64,000 bases of DNA from Oopsacas minuta (taxonomy: Eukaryota > Porifera > Hexactinellida > Lyssacinosida > Leucopsacidae): the NCBI GenBank assembly GCA_024704765.1, contig JAKMXF010000055.1, positions 653,222 through 717,221 on the forward strand, in the 5' to 3' direction. The notes beneath the pieces are model-generated. The model saw nothing but the letters and a program-made list of their open reading frames with translations, did not search any database and was not told the DNA's origin. The position numbers were made by a program, and so were the translations under genes. Each line of letters starts with the position of its first letter. Position 1 is the first letter of the stretch. Positions 11,617-22,744 of the stretch are shown here, one piece after another.

Positions 11617-12582
11617 CAGCAGAACTCGGTTAAGATTTAACCACTTGGGACACAAAGGAAAGTACATATTAACCAAAGTAAGTCCTATTCGAGGACATAT
11701 TAACTGAGTTATCAGTCTCAGTAAGAATCTAAGTACATAGTATACAAATATATACACTGTTCGACAAATTTTGAAGGCTCTCTGTATACTATAAATTGCT
11801 TATGTACTATTAACTATGCTGAGTCCGAATCGGAATTCCATCATACTCCACTACATAACAATTTGATAGAATTCAACTATCAAAAATGGAAAAATCCAAC
11901 AATTCACAATAATATTTTACCAAAATATGTACTAGCCATGCAAAACTGTGGAATGTTTAAACCATAGAGCTTTTAGAGGAAATATATACTAGAACGAGTT
12001 ATTTGTAGGCTAAATTGGTCATTTTGCTAACAAAATCTTGAATAACACATACAAAAATTAGAAAACATCACAAAATATCGTAAAATGCCAAAATAATTCA
12101 AGGGATTAGCCCATACATAGCTATATCTTGCAATCATTGAATTCAATATATCCGCTGGGTTTATAATCCTCATAACAGGTTTTACCTGAATATTGCTAGT
12201 AAGGTAGAAATATTTTTGATAAATTAGGCCATTTTACCATTAATTGGGTTCAATTGCATTAGAATTTGATGTGTTGAAGTATAATGAAATTCAGATTCAT
12301 ACTTAGCATCGTCGAAAGTACTCAAGACAATATATAGTGTGTAAGAACCAAAAATATTCAGTTTTTCGGACAGTGTCCTGCAGAAATAATTAATAAATGT
12401 GTAGTATTATCCAGAGTTCTAACAATAGGATACATATATTATCTGATAATATAACCGATATATACTGAACTTGTCATTTAGTACGTCAGATTGGAGAAAT
12501 CATTAACCGATTCATGTATATTGGATTGGTAGGAGAAAATTTCGGTTACTTAAGCCAAGCACGTCTTAACCGAGTTCTACTG
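11617..12582. mobile_element. Pogo-like MITE, about 966 bp, diverged
   Basis: The left end CAGCAGAACTCGGTTAAGAT and the right end read inward CAGTAGAACTCGGTTAAGAC are inverted repeats, each followed by a degenerate ..ACTTGG../..GCTTGG.. segment. TA follows the right end (12583-12584); a TA lies two bases before the left end. No coding frame is recognisable inside. The interior may contain further insertions. The hAT element at 12616 begins only about 30 bases further on. Confidence 0.5.
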
Positions 12583-12615
12583 TATTTTAAGGAATATGAG
12601 GTATTAGGTCTAATG

Positions 12616-14742
12616 CAGGGGTGTTCAATCTGTTGATCGCGACCCAAACGTGGCTCACGAGTATGTTCATCGTCGCTCTCGACATCCGTCAATCCACTGT
12701 CCATATATTTTAAGATTATATTGCTTTGATTTCTCTGTGTATACAGTTGCATTGTTAAATTTGTTAGAATTGCATTTGTTTGATTTCATTTAAGCTCTAT
12801 TCAGTACTGTGATATATAAATTGAAATATAATCTTAACACCACCACAGCATTATATTAAATTGATCAATCTTGTATTTGCCAAGCTAGCGACATTCTAAA
12901 TCAAAGATGTTTAAATTTTTTACTGAGTTGCATGACGTTACATCCGTCCATAAGCTTAAGATATCTAAAGGAAATATACTCTTCCATGTTAATTGGGAGC
13001 TCGAATTTTTATTTGTTGAAGACAGAGAGAAAAACATATGCCTGATTTTGCCGTGATATCGTTGCTTCCAATAAGAGAGGAAATCTGGAGAGGTATTATA
13101 ATACTAAACAAGGAGAAGATTTCGCTAGTATTGTTGAGGAAGCTCGTCAGATTACCTTGATCAAATGAACAAAGGTTTGACCACGGAACAGTCAATCTTC
13201 AAGAAAGTGGATACATCTCGAAAGTCAGTAACAGCAGCAAGGTATTTCATTAGTAATATTATTGCAAAGCGAATGAAACCATTTACAGATGGTGAGTATA
13301 TCAAAGAGTGCCTAACTGTGTTTATGGATAAATGCTGTCCAGACAAGAAAGATCTTGTACAGCAGCTGAGTCTAAGTAATACAACCGTAATGCGACGTAT
13401 AGAATCAACTTCAAATGATATTAATGAAAAACCTTTAGAAAGTGTTCGGGAATTCACTTCTTTCAGCATCGCAATAGATAAAAGCAAGACATTGCTGATG
13501 TGGAACAATTGGTCATCTGGATTAGGGGAGTTGAGAATAATTTCAAAATAACTGAGGAAATGTTATCACTCAGTCCTATGTATGGAAAAGCCCGTGGTAT
13601 TAATATTTTTGATGAAGTACAGAAGGTCTTATCAAAAGCTTCTGTACCGATCACGAAACTGTCTGGAGTTGCAACAAACGGAATGCCGTCCATGTTTATA
13701 AAACTTATTGTTAATATTGTGAATTTTATTAGAGCTAAGGAAATCAACTATAGAGAATTCAAACCTGTATTAAAAGAGCTAGATTCAGAGTACGGTGATG
13801 TACTCAATTTCACAGTTGTTCGGTGGCTTAGTAGAGGAGCAGTTCTTAAGAGAGTGTAGATTTCACGCGATGAGATATCGTGCTTTATGGAGGAAAAGGG
13901 GAATAAGGTTCCTGAAATTCAAAATCTAGCTTGCCTAAGGGGTTTGCATTTTTGGTGGATATCACAACTCATCTAAACAGTGTAAATTCTGCTCTTCAAG
14001 GTAAAATGAAGCTTATTCATGAACCATTTGGCACTATGTGTGCTTGTGAGGCGAAGCTTAGTCTATTTGAGGCGCAGCTCTCAAAAAACAGCTTCTCACA
14101 CTTTTCGGAGCTTGGATCTATGGAAATCCTGACTGAAAAAGATATGTAGGGATAGTTTCACACCAGATAGAAGAATTCAAAACTCGATTGCTGATTTTAG
14201 AAGGGAGGAACAGAAATTATGCTCTTCACTCAGCTTTTCGGTTTTGATGTCCAGTATGTTTCGGATGAAATTCAGCTGGAGCTTCTGGATCAAAAAGCAA
14301 ATATTAATTTGAAGGAAAATTTTAGAGAGGTAAAAGTAGATGAGATATCCAAGAATCTCACTATTTTAGACTTCTACAAAGTCCTACCAACTGATATATA
14401 TTCATTTATTCTTGAAACCGCAAGGAGAATGGCAACCTTATTTGGGAGTACTTATACTTGTGAAGCCCCCTTCCCCAAAATGAAGTATACTAAGAATATG
14501 TATCGGTCAAATATGACGGATGAACATCTACATATGTATTCATTACGCATCAACAGAAATATCACCTTGTATGGATACGCTTTTACATGACACGAAACAA
14601 TTTCACGCATCACATTAATGTATGTATTTCAATTGGTGTTATGGCTAAACAATTATATCAATTCTTTCGAAATTCCGTATGGCTCGGGATTACGATCAAA
14701 AGTTATAAAGTGGCTCTCAAAGTAAAAGTTTGAAGACCCCTG
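12616..14742 (+). mobile_element. hAT element with perfect 8-bp target duplication
   Basis: The element starts CAGGGGTGTTCAA and ends TTTGAAGACCCCTG, short inverted repeats typical of hAT elements. The 8 bases GTCTAATG occur directly before (12608-12615) and directly after (14743-14750), an exact 8-bp target-site duplication as expected for hAT transposition. Length 2127 bp. The retained perfect duplication suggests insertion was not very old, although the gene inside is already broken into several frames. Confidence 0.9.
12907..14590 (+). pseudogene. hAT transposase (GTF2IRD2/SCAND3-like), broken
   Basis: Pieces in order: 12907-13060 (degenerate zinc-finger region, FVEDREKNICLIL; the second Cys of the expected C-x2-C is lost), 13165-13551 (RRIESTSNDI and FTSFSIAIDKSKT, the region before and including the first catalytic Asp), 13500-13859 (VIWIRGVENNFKITEEMLSL, then RWLSRGAVLKRV), 13931-14149 (FLVDITTHLNSVNSALQGK) and 14219-14590 (carboxy-terminal dimerisation region, LFGSTYTCEAPFPKMKYTKN..RSNMTDEHL). 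The order and motifs match the hAT clade from which the vertebrate genes GTF2IRD2, SCAND3 and ZBED5 derive. Several stops and frameshifts make it non-functional. The element at 41911 carries a relative. Confidence 0.85.
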
Positions 14743-14750
14743 GTCTAATG

Positions 14751-15655
14751 ATGTCAAATAGCCCTATTTTGAGGTTGAGTGACAAGGAAGTTGGAGTTTC
14801 GCTTGATGTACACTGGAGTTATCAACACGAGAATTGCAATATTCGCATACTAGGATCATCATTTCATTTCACAAGTGTATACTTTGTTCCTACTGTTGCC
14901 TACTTAGCAAATTTGGGTATTAGCAACAGAAATTCATGCAAAATATCAATTGGAAACATCCGCTCTCCACCAAATAATAGATGAATCATGAAATAGATCA
15001 CGTAGAGTGAGTCCACTTATTAACAAGTAGCTAAATAGCAATGAAATTACAGTGGAGCCGGATGCGGGACAACTGAGGGGCCGTGGCCGCACAACTTTAT
15101 ATTCCTATACAAACATGGGCCAACTTTCTATGCGCTCCCCACTACCTTGTATTAATCTGCTTGCTAATATGCGGACTTAGCATATTTTTGCAACATATTT
15201 ACAGTTCAAAAGTGTAGATATTTTAGAATTGTCTGGCCCTAGTAGCATCTTTGAATATACACAACAGAAATTTGTCCATAATACGAGGAGTACAAATACA
15301 AGTCCACCAATGTTAAAGGAAATATTTACTTAAGATAATGATAAAAATACTTACATTAGACAACATTACCTACCTATAATATTTTAAACTACCTGTACAG
15401 TCAACTAATTTTCAATTAATATTGAATCTATACTAAGTTAAACCAATGTGTAAGCATAGATAACTAAAACAATTTGTTACATTGGTATCAGAGATATTAC
15501 AAGCGAGCTTCGCTTGCAAGGTCACTGCGGGACAGCATAGTGCCTCCGTTAAGCTTAAATATTGAACAATTAAATATCCTGATGATTTGTGTCGTTCCCA
15601 AACTCGATAGTATTACTCGGCACTATGTGACATCGAATTTACAGAAAAGTTAAGA
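14751..15655. other. Non-coding, with a solitary MITE-like end
   Basis: At 15049 TACAGTGGAGCCGGATGCGG looks like a pogo-type terminus (TA then CAGTGGA...). It is followed by a GC-richer stretch to about 15130 that includes GCGGACTTAG-like motifs. A GCGGGACAGCATAGTG segment recurs near 15527. I could not pair these into a bounded element. No genes seen. Confidence 0.3.
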
Positions 15656-15659
15656 TGCA

Positions 15660-16095
15660 AATTTTATCATCCATGCTCAATCTAAATTACATCCAATTGC
15701 CTTATGTGGTTCCAATGTAGATGCCATGTTGCTTTTGGCTAGTTATCTGGGGGGCACTTCGAGTCTCAAATAATATGAAAGTATCAAAATATAAAAATTT
15801 GGATAATTTGAATATTTTGTACAGTTATGATGACGTTAAATTCCATGCTGATTTTGTTTTTTGCGAGATTCATGACGGCAGGATATCTGTCACATTGAGG
15901 CGTACTTGTGGTTCAAATTTCAAACTTCAATAATGTATTTTGGATCTGCAGTGGTAAATATTGTGAATTTCCGTCAAGACTCGAAATAACCCAAGCCCGC
16001 AAAATCCCCTTGCATGTCAAGAATCAGCACTGGGGGTCCTCCAGTTTCTTAAATCAATTTCAAACATACATACATATAAACATACACATACAGAT
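15660..16095 (+). repeat. Dispersed repeat family B, copy 1
   Basis: First of three copies of a ~450-bp interspersed repeat (also 16370-16870, and 34145-34650 reversed). Shared landmarks in order: CACTTCG.GTCT, a run around AAATTTGGA..ATTT.A, TGTACAGT.ATGATGA, a block ending TCAAATTTCAAACTTC, GCAGTGGTAAAT, AAGACTCGAA, then CTGGGGGTCCTCCAGTTT and TCAATTT. It ends in a tail of ATACATA units (16065-16095). The polar structure with a simple-repeat tail resembles a SINE or other non-autonomous retroelement, but I see no clear tRNA-like head. Confidence 0.6.
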
Positions 16096-16369
16096 TAATT
16101 GCGTATTTATAGTATAGATTGTTGAGCATGAAGTCATCATTTAATTGGCAATATTGTCATACTCGAACTGTTTAAGGGTTGTGAGTTCTGCGCTTTGGTT
16201 GGTTGTCGTTGTTTAATGTGATAAACCAATTCACATACAAATTGAAAATACATTAATTCGTATTCCTACATTGGTAATTTTTTAGTGCTATAGGTCGCTA
16301 CACAACAGAAGATAATCGATAGTACATGCGTCAAGTTTTGGAATTGATGAAAATTTAAGATTATATTAT

Positions 16370-16870
16370 CCATGGTCTATCCAAAATACATTCGATGGCA
16401 TTCTGTAGTGACACAGGAGATACGATGTAGCTTGTAGTTAGGTATCTCGGCACTTCGTGAGTCGGGCGTTATGAAATCCTGAAATATTTCAAAATTTTGG
16501 AAAATCTTCATTTTTGTACAGTCATGATGAGATAATAATCTAATGATGAATTAGATTGTGGTAGGATCGTGAAGTCAAGACATTTATCACCTTGAGGGGT
16601 ACTAATGATTGAAATTTCAAACTTCTATCATTTATATTGCCCCAGCAGTGGTTAATAATGTGACTTTCCAAAAATCCAATAGGAAACAATGACGTCATAA
16701 TTTCGTTATTGTTGTGAATTGACCCAAGACTCGAATTTGTCCGAGCAAGGCCCATATTATCCTGGGGGCCAAAATAAGCCCTGGGGGACTTCCAGTTTGT
16801 TCAATCAATTCTGGGCAAATGAACATACATATGTATAAATATATATATATATATACATAAACAAATACAT
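16370..16870 (+). repeat. Dispersed repeat family B, copy 2
   Basis: The longest copy. It starts near CCATGGTCTATCCAAAATAC, continues with ATCTCGGCACTTCGTGAGTC, TTTTGTACAGTCATGATGAG, CACCTTGAGGGGTACTAATG, TTGAAATTTCAAACTTCTAT, CAGCAGTGGTTAATAATGTG, GACCCAAGACTCGAATTTGT and GCCCTGGGGGACTTCCAGTT, and ends in ACATACATATGTATAAATAT(AT)n. Tandem placement next to copy 1, about 275 bases apart, may be chance or a local duplication. Confidence 0.6.
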
Positions 16871-17270
16871 ACTTAGATGAGTCATGGTTTATTTATCTAG
16901 ATGGTCATGTCATTAATGAAATATCTTGATTATTTCCGATGTTCGATACCGGATAATACATATCGATACGATGTCAATAACGATTAAGATGAAATCATGA
17001 CAATGCCAATATATACAGTATGTTAGGAAATTATTGGAACTTTACATGATTAACTTTAATCACCATGAAGGATATCAGGTTATGCGCATATTATACAACC
17101 ATTTACCTTACTGTATATATACACTTCCTATAATTGTTAGAAAACCAATAGATTCGCTATTTCACATAATATTTCGTTTGTTTGGCTGAAATATTGTGAT
17201 TCCCAAGCAAATATACCTATATATATTTCGAGACCCCATTTCCGTCATCTAAGACCGCACATTTTGTACA

Positions 17271-18251
17271 ATGTGCAAGCACTCCACCCAACAACAGCGT
17301 AGAAATCAAATAGAGATACTATACAATGCAGGAATTACCAAAGTAGTGGATATCTGCCAGCGAACAAGTATACCTAAGCAGACTGTATATCATGTCTTCA
17401 ATCTGATAAAAGATAAAAAAAAGCCTTCAGCACAAAAGGGGTGCTGGTCGGCCTTCAAAAATCAAGGCAAATGACAAAAGGAGGATAGTTGCTTTGTATC
17501 AAAGCAATCCGAGAACCTCTCTACGCTCTATACTACCAAGATTGAGCTCTCCTGTATCCATAAGTATTCTTTATGCTCAGATAAAGAGGCAAAACTTTGT
17601 TAGCAAGCGGGCTGTCCGAGTTCCAGCACTCACCGACCTCCATGTTTCCAAAAGAATCGCCTGGTGTAAAGAAATGAAGAGTTTTGATTGGAGTAAGCCT
17701 TCTTTACTGATGAATCTTCAGTTTGGCTTGACTCTAGAAGAGTCAACCTGTGGATTAAAAAGGGACAAACGGTTCATCTGCCAACCTTCAGGCATCCATC
17801 TAAAGTTCATCTTTGGGGTGGAATTTCGATAATGGGGACTACACATCTGAGGATTTTCACAGAAAATTTCAATCAGGTGGTGTATATTTCCACTCTTCGC
17901 GAGTGTTTTATTGAGGATGCTAACGCAAAATACGGAGATAGCTGGGTTTTACAGGAGGATCACAGTCCTGTGCACACTAGAAGAGCAGCTAAGGGGTGGA
18001 AGACGGAGTTCGTCCCCCTTAGAATTGATTGGCCGCCAAATAGTCCAGATCTAGCGCCCATTGAGAACCTGTGGGCAGTTTTGAAAAGGAGGTTGATTGT
18101 ACTTCATCCTAAAACTGTAAGCCAACTAAAACAGGAAATTCAGGACATATGGGCAACATTTGATCCAGACTTTCTCCGTCCCTTTTGCACTTCAATGCCC
18201 AAAAGAATTAGATTGTGTTTAGACAATGCTGGGAAAAAAATTAATTATTGA
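17271..18251 (+). pseudogene. Tc1 transposase (DD34E), copy 2
   Basis: Same gene as at 9489-10469, in frames 17271-17474, 17494-17832 and 17832-18251. The amino-terminal HTH region (MCKHSTQQQRRNQIEILYNA, Ile instead of Thr in copy 1), then a GRPSK linker in the alternative frame after an eight-A run (17415-17422), then FTDESSVW in the alternative frame near 17705, WGGIS, QEDHSPVHT and NSPDLAPIENLW. The spacing of second Asp to Glu is 34 residues. Both frame breaks are exactly those of copy 1, so they were inherited from a shared, already defective parent. The copies were therefore moved by a transposase supplied in trans, unless slippage at the A8 run and some other recoding rescues expression, which I consider less likely. 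Confidence 0.92.
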
Positions 18252-18287
18252 TAGAATGTGATGATAATGCTGGTATTTCTTCATCTA

Positions 18288-19634
18288 CAGGGTGTTAAGA
18301 AATTGATGCCCTCCCTATCTCTCGAGATCTAATGCTACCATAGTATTTTTACATTGTTAAATATCTAGCTTTTCACTTGATTTGTACTTTAATATACCAG
18401 GGGTTATATTTAGTAGGTAGCTTTTCCTAGTTCATTAACTTTTTGTGCATATTTTGACCCAATCTTCTATTGTCTTCACAATTAGTTAATACCATGGTCA
18501 AAGAAGCTAGTCTAGCAGTGCGTAATCAAGCAATAGGCATGTTAAAAGCCGGGCAGACGCAGAAAAGTATCGCAATACATTTTGGTACAAATGTACGTAC
18601 CGTTCGTCGGTGGTGGTTGAGGGCATATTGTGGAAACAGCCTCGAGAATAGGCAAGGCCGAGGAAGAAAACCGGCGATAGGAAAAGTACCGAAAATAGTT
18701 ATTGCTAAAACATTAGGGAAAAAGATGAAATCAACTCGCAAAATATCCCAGCTCTTAAAGTCTAAGGGTTTTCAACTTTCCCATGTAACTGTGCATACAT
18801 ATTTGCGGAAAAATCTAGGTGTAAAGCCGAATAAGCCACAGTTACAGCCCAAATTGACCAAAAACAGAAATTCGCTCGATTAACCTTCTGTTTGCCACGA
18901 AAAAATTGGGCAATTAATGATTGGCGCAATGTACTTTTCTCTGATGAATCTCCATTTGAGTTGTACCATTCACCGAATCGGCAGAACGACAGAGTTTGGT
19001 TAGCAGACAGAGAAAAAGTTGTACCTACGGAAAAAGTGAAGTTTCCTGGAAAATTGCAGGTTTGGGGCATGATGTCCTATAATGGCCTATCAAACCTTCA
19101 CATAACCCCTAGTGGGCAGACAGTAACAACAATATACTATCTAGAAGAGGTTCTGAAGAAGACGATGACGTCTGCAATGCATCGAGATAGAGATACAGGT
19201 GCAGTAACTGAGAGGAAATTATTGTCGGACATGTCGGCTGCCATTTTTCAACACGATGGTGCCCCGGCACACACGTCCAAAAAACACAGGAATGGCTAGG
19301 AGAGAACTTTCAAAACTTCTGGCCCAAAGGTATTTGGCCTGCCAACTCCCCTGACCTGAGTCCTATGGAGAATCTATGGTCAATAATCCAAACCGCCATC
19401 AATTCTTTTCAGCCGGCAACAAATCTAAAAACGCTCGAAAAACAACTAATTTCAGCTTGGAGACATATTTCACCTGAAGTTTTGGACAAATTGATAGCCA
19501 GTATGCCAGATCGGATAAGTAAATGTATACAACTAAAGGGTGGATATATTGGGAAATAAATGTATGTGTTTAGAGATTATTTATAGACTAATCATTGAGT
19601 TAGTATTAGAGGGCATCAATTTCTTAACACCCTG
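18288..19634 (+). mobile_element. Nested Tc1/mariner element (DD37E type), 1347 bp
   Basis: Inserted into the 3' non-coding part of the Tc1 copy at 17016. The left end CAGGGTGTTAAGAAATTGAT and right end read inward CAGGGTGTTAAGAAATTGAT are identical over at least 24 bp. TA flanks both sides (18286-18287, 19635-19636). The uninterrupted Tc1 copy 1 shows a single TA at the same point (TCTTCATC-TA-TATG), which proves the insertion and its TA duplication from sequence alone. Identical termini indicate a young insertion. Confidence 0.95.
18470..19559 (+). pseudogene. DD37E-type Tc1/mariner transposase, frameshifted
   Basis: Three frames: 18470-18883 (paired HTH DNA-binding region, RNQAIGMLKAGQTQKSIAIH, then RQGRGRKP, an AT-hook-like linker), 18892-19299 (FSDESPFELY first Asp; MQND-like RQNDRVW; FQHDGAPAHT second Asp) and 19365-19559 (MENLWSIIQ with the Glu). 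Bridging the last two through GEN..WPANSPDLSPMENLW gives 37 residues between second Asp and Glu, so DD37E rather than the DD34E of the host Tc1. The first start codon may be the internal ATG at 18494 (MVKEASLAVR). Breaks near 18880 and 19290 inactivate it. The same family is at 59751. Confidence 0.9.
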
Positions 19635-19737
19635 TATATGTATTTAACTTAGTGTTAAAACGAGAAATCTCTATGAGTCATGAATTCATAGTGTAATATA
19701 TTGATAATCAGTCCTAATAATTTCCGAACACACTGTA

Positions 19738-22004
19738 GTTAATAGTAAAGTAACATGTGCATTTGTCAGTATATATACAAAGAAAGCAATCAAAACACGT
19801 CATTTCGATTTGGAAATATGTTATGTAGATTCATTATCTGTAATGTATAGATATCAAAACATATATAGTCGGGGCTAAGTGTATTATTGAATATTGTCGC
19901 TACTTATAGATCCCTATATGGAGTATATAGAAATGTTTGAAGACAAAATAATCTGATTTACTATAAACATTTCAAGTATGACATTATTAACAATAAAATC
20001 CCCATACATAACTTCCTATCGAACAATAAAACATTGGCCCCAGCTATACCTCTTCATGGAGGACGTTTTCAATTATAGAACAGAAACTAATATTTCATTT
20101 AATCGCTAGATCAAAACTGATGACTACACAAGTATTGTCAAACGAATTCAACTATTGTAAGTAATTCTCTAAATTAGGCAATAAAATGTAAAATCCTATA
20201 ATGTAGTTTCCAATTATACGTAGTTGATTAATGAATAATCTTTTATATAGCAATTAGTAATAAAAATTGAGGAATTTTAGCGCATAACAAACTGTAGAAA
20301 TTTGTACATAGAAAATTCTAAAATTTCTTTTAGATGTTCAAGTATAATTATGATGAATTTGATCAGAGTTAACAGAATTTTTCAACCAATTGTGATGTTG
20401 TATTCTCTAGATATTAAAGTTATTTGATTCGATTTCAAGATTGCCTTCATGATCATTAATAATATTAGCTATGTTTCTACTTCTAATGATATACGAGATA
20501 TATACCAATCAAGATTGTAATTGTACTTTACTATACAATCAACAATTCGTTGGGGTTAATAGAGATATTAAGTTCAGGTTTCGAAATGTGTTCTGAACAA
20601 ATTACCCAAACTGCACTGGGAATACTTTCAAATCGATGTAAATATTATTAAATAGCTATCAAAAACCATTATAATTTGGTCATATTCTAGAATTTGGATG
20701 TTCACTTGCCATGCTGCATATCTCTCCATTCGTAGAATGCTACATTAAATGAATTAAAGGATTAGTTGAAGTTCAAAAAAGGAATGTAATCCAAGGGATC
20801 TAATAATTTTGAGAAAGAATTTGCTTCGAAAGTACTGTTTCAAAACTCAGATCGATATATATTGCACTTACGAAGTGAACGACAATCATTTCATAATTGC
20901 AATATATACCAATCTGAGTATTGGATTAGTGCAAGCACTATGTTCAACATTGTGTAACAAAATTTTGGAAATATATGATAAACCTACAAATATATTCCTA
21001 TAGGGGATATCGCCTATTCTGAATAAAAAAATAACACAAGGTTTTCTCCATCACGTGTGGATTTATGGAAATAGACACCATTTATCTCTACATTTTGGAT
21101 TCGTTTCTCAGAGTTAATCATAGAGCTGAGGTAATGAATACATATTATGTAAATACACACTTAATGACAATTCTTTAGTTTATTATAAGTTATAAGCTTC
21201 ATTTATGTAATATTATCAAATTGATTGGTAATAGGGTAATCAAAAGCATCGAATTTTAATGGTTTTCCTGTGGTGACGCCGCACAGGAATATCAATTTAC
21301 CAACCTTAAATTGTTCCAATTTTTATAACAGGATACTCATCTATCCCCCACCTAATGGTTGTTATGTATGGGTCCTGAAGAAAAATACTTGATTAGTGAA
21401 GTATTATCAGATATATTACCAGATATATGTTACATCGCCACATAACTACCGCAGTATAATTACAATAATCGAATATTGGCTTGCTATCTATGCATATATG
21501 AGCTATGAAACCAAAGATCCCATTGGAAACGAACAATGAAGATATCTAGCCCCTTCGAAAATGATACTTGAATATCACCTAGATATATTGCGATAGAATA
21601 AATTTTCGCAAGTATTTGAAGTCATATAAATCATAGCTCACTATTCACTATAATCATAAAATATTCATGTCTAGGTTATAGGTGACATGAACTCTAGTTT
21701 TCAAGGGGATTAATATGAGGATCAATTCGAAAGTTTCAGACATTTACACTCGTCATCTAGCAACTGGTATGAAATTTCAGTCTAACAGTAATTGCTTTGT
21801 TCAGTAACAAATGGTCGAATTTCAAGTGACAACACAATAATTATTCAAAATATATGGTCATCCACACCTTGATAATCAACATTATTGTAATTTTGATGGC
21901 ACGAGTAGATTGATTATTGGCTATGATGTATTGCGATTCTTTGAGAGATTTCAGTGATTCACAGTAACTAAATCAACTGAATTCTGTTTTTGGAGATCAA
22001 GATT
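19738..22004. other. AT-rich intergenic stretch, nothing recognised
   Basis: Very AT-rich with scattered short frames only (for example 20809-21003). One GC-richer word, TTTTCCTGTGGTGACGCCGC near 21263, stands out but has no partner. No termini, coding motifs or RNA genes seen. Confidence 0.5.
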
Positions 22005-22740
22005 CACCCATGGAACAGTTTTCAAATCGTTTGCTGAGTTTGGGAGAAGAAGAACATTATTGCCCCATAAAGAGCGCCTTAGACGTCCAGCGAATCCGGT
22101 AAACCCCGATAACTTCGCCAAAGGTGAAGAGAATTAGTAAGTTAGATCAATAGGTCAGCTATGAAGGGCTAATAGAAGAACCCAAGATGGGAAGAAATGC
22201 CATTACAACCGTACTTCATGATATCGAAGTGTCAGGAAAGTATAAGCCCGTTGGATCACTCATAGGCTTTTAAGAGTGGGATGGTGCAAGCATATATTCC
22301 CCAAATTTTGATCAGAAGAGTCGAAACCTGAAAGTAAGATCGTTACAGATGATGGGAGTCGGATTTACAAATATGATGCTGTAAGAAAGCAATATTCTAC
22401 ATTTTGGTTGTTTCTTGATGAGGTTCCACTCCAGAGCAAAGCAGAAGAGAGTGTTGGAAAGCAAATGGTAGCTAATTTTGTATAAAGAATTGGTTATATC
22501 CCTAGCAACACTTTACAAAACAGAAGACAGTTACGGCGGGAAGGTATATTGATGTATGGTATAGCACAGGTCTTGCAAAAGTTGATTACATCCAAGATCG
22601 AAGACATGGAACTTCTTTTGACTTCATGACAATGCAAGTTAACACAAATCCATCGCAACGCGACGCGCTGATGCAATGGGAAAGTGATTAAAATGTTATT
22701 CTGGCGGATGAAAATTTGAATAGAATGTGAAGTTGAGCAC
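22005..22740 (+). pseudogene. Decayed mariner transposase
   Basis: No long frame survives, but a consistent series of fragments in two or three frames follows the order of a mariner transposase: FGRRRTLLPHKERLRRPANP (linker-like), LIEEPKMGRNAITTVLHDI (cf. the second helix-turn-helix ..EI...GIS...V..ILHE), VTDDGSRIYKYDAVRKQ (cf. GDETWIYxYDPETKQQS, carrying the first Asp), SVGKQMVANF (cf. RSVGKKMVASF) and LLTS..LHDNAS.HKS (cf. LHHDNAxxHT, second Asp). The third acidic motif lies beyond recognisable sequence. Terminal repeats are not found. This is distinct from, and older than, the mariner at 61781. Confidence 0.65.
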
Positions 22741-22744
22741 TTTG

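Larger units (their letters stand above)
17016..19735 (+). mobile_element. Tc1 element (DD34E), copy 2, with nested insertion
   Basis: The left end CAGTATGTTAGGAAATTATT and the right end (read inward CAGTGTGTTCGGAAATTATT) are the same termini as copy 1 but in opposite orientation. TA is duplicated at 17014-17015 and 19736-19737. Removing the nested element 18288-19634 and one TA leaves 1371 bp, one base shorter than copy 1 (a T missing in the run near 19642). Near-identity with copy 1 points to recent mobilisation of this family, before the nested insertion. Confidence 0.93.

Noticed and set aside
18762-19070. 102-codon minus-strand frame
   Set aside because: Antisense shadow of the nested DD37E-type transposase.
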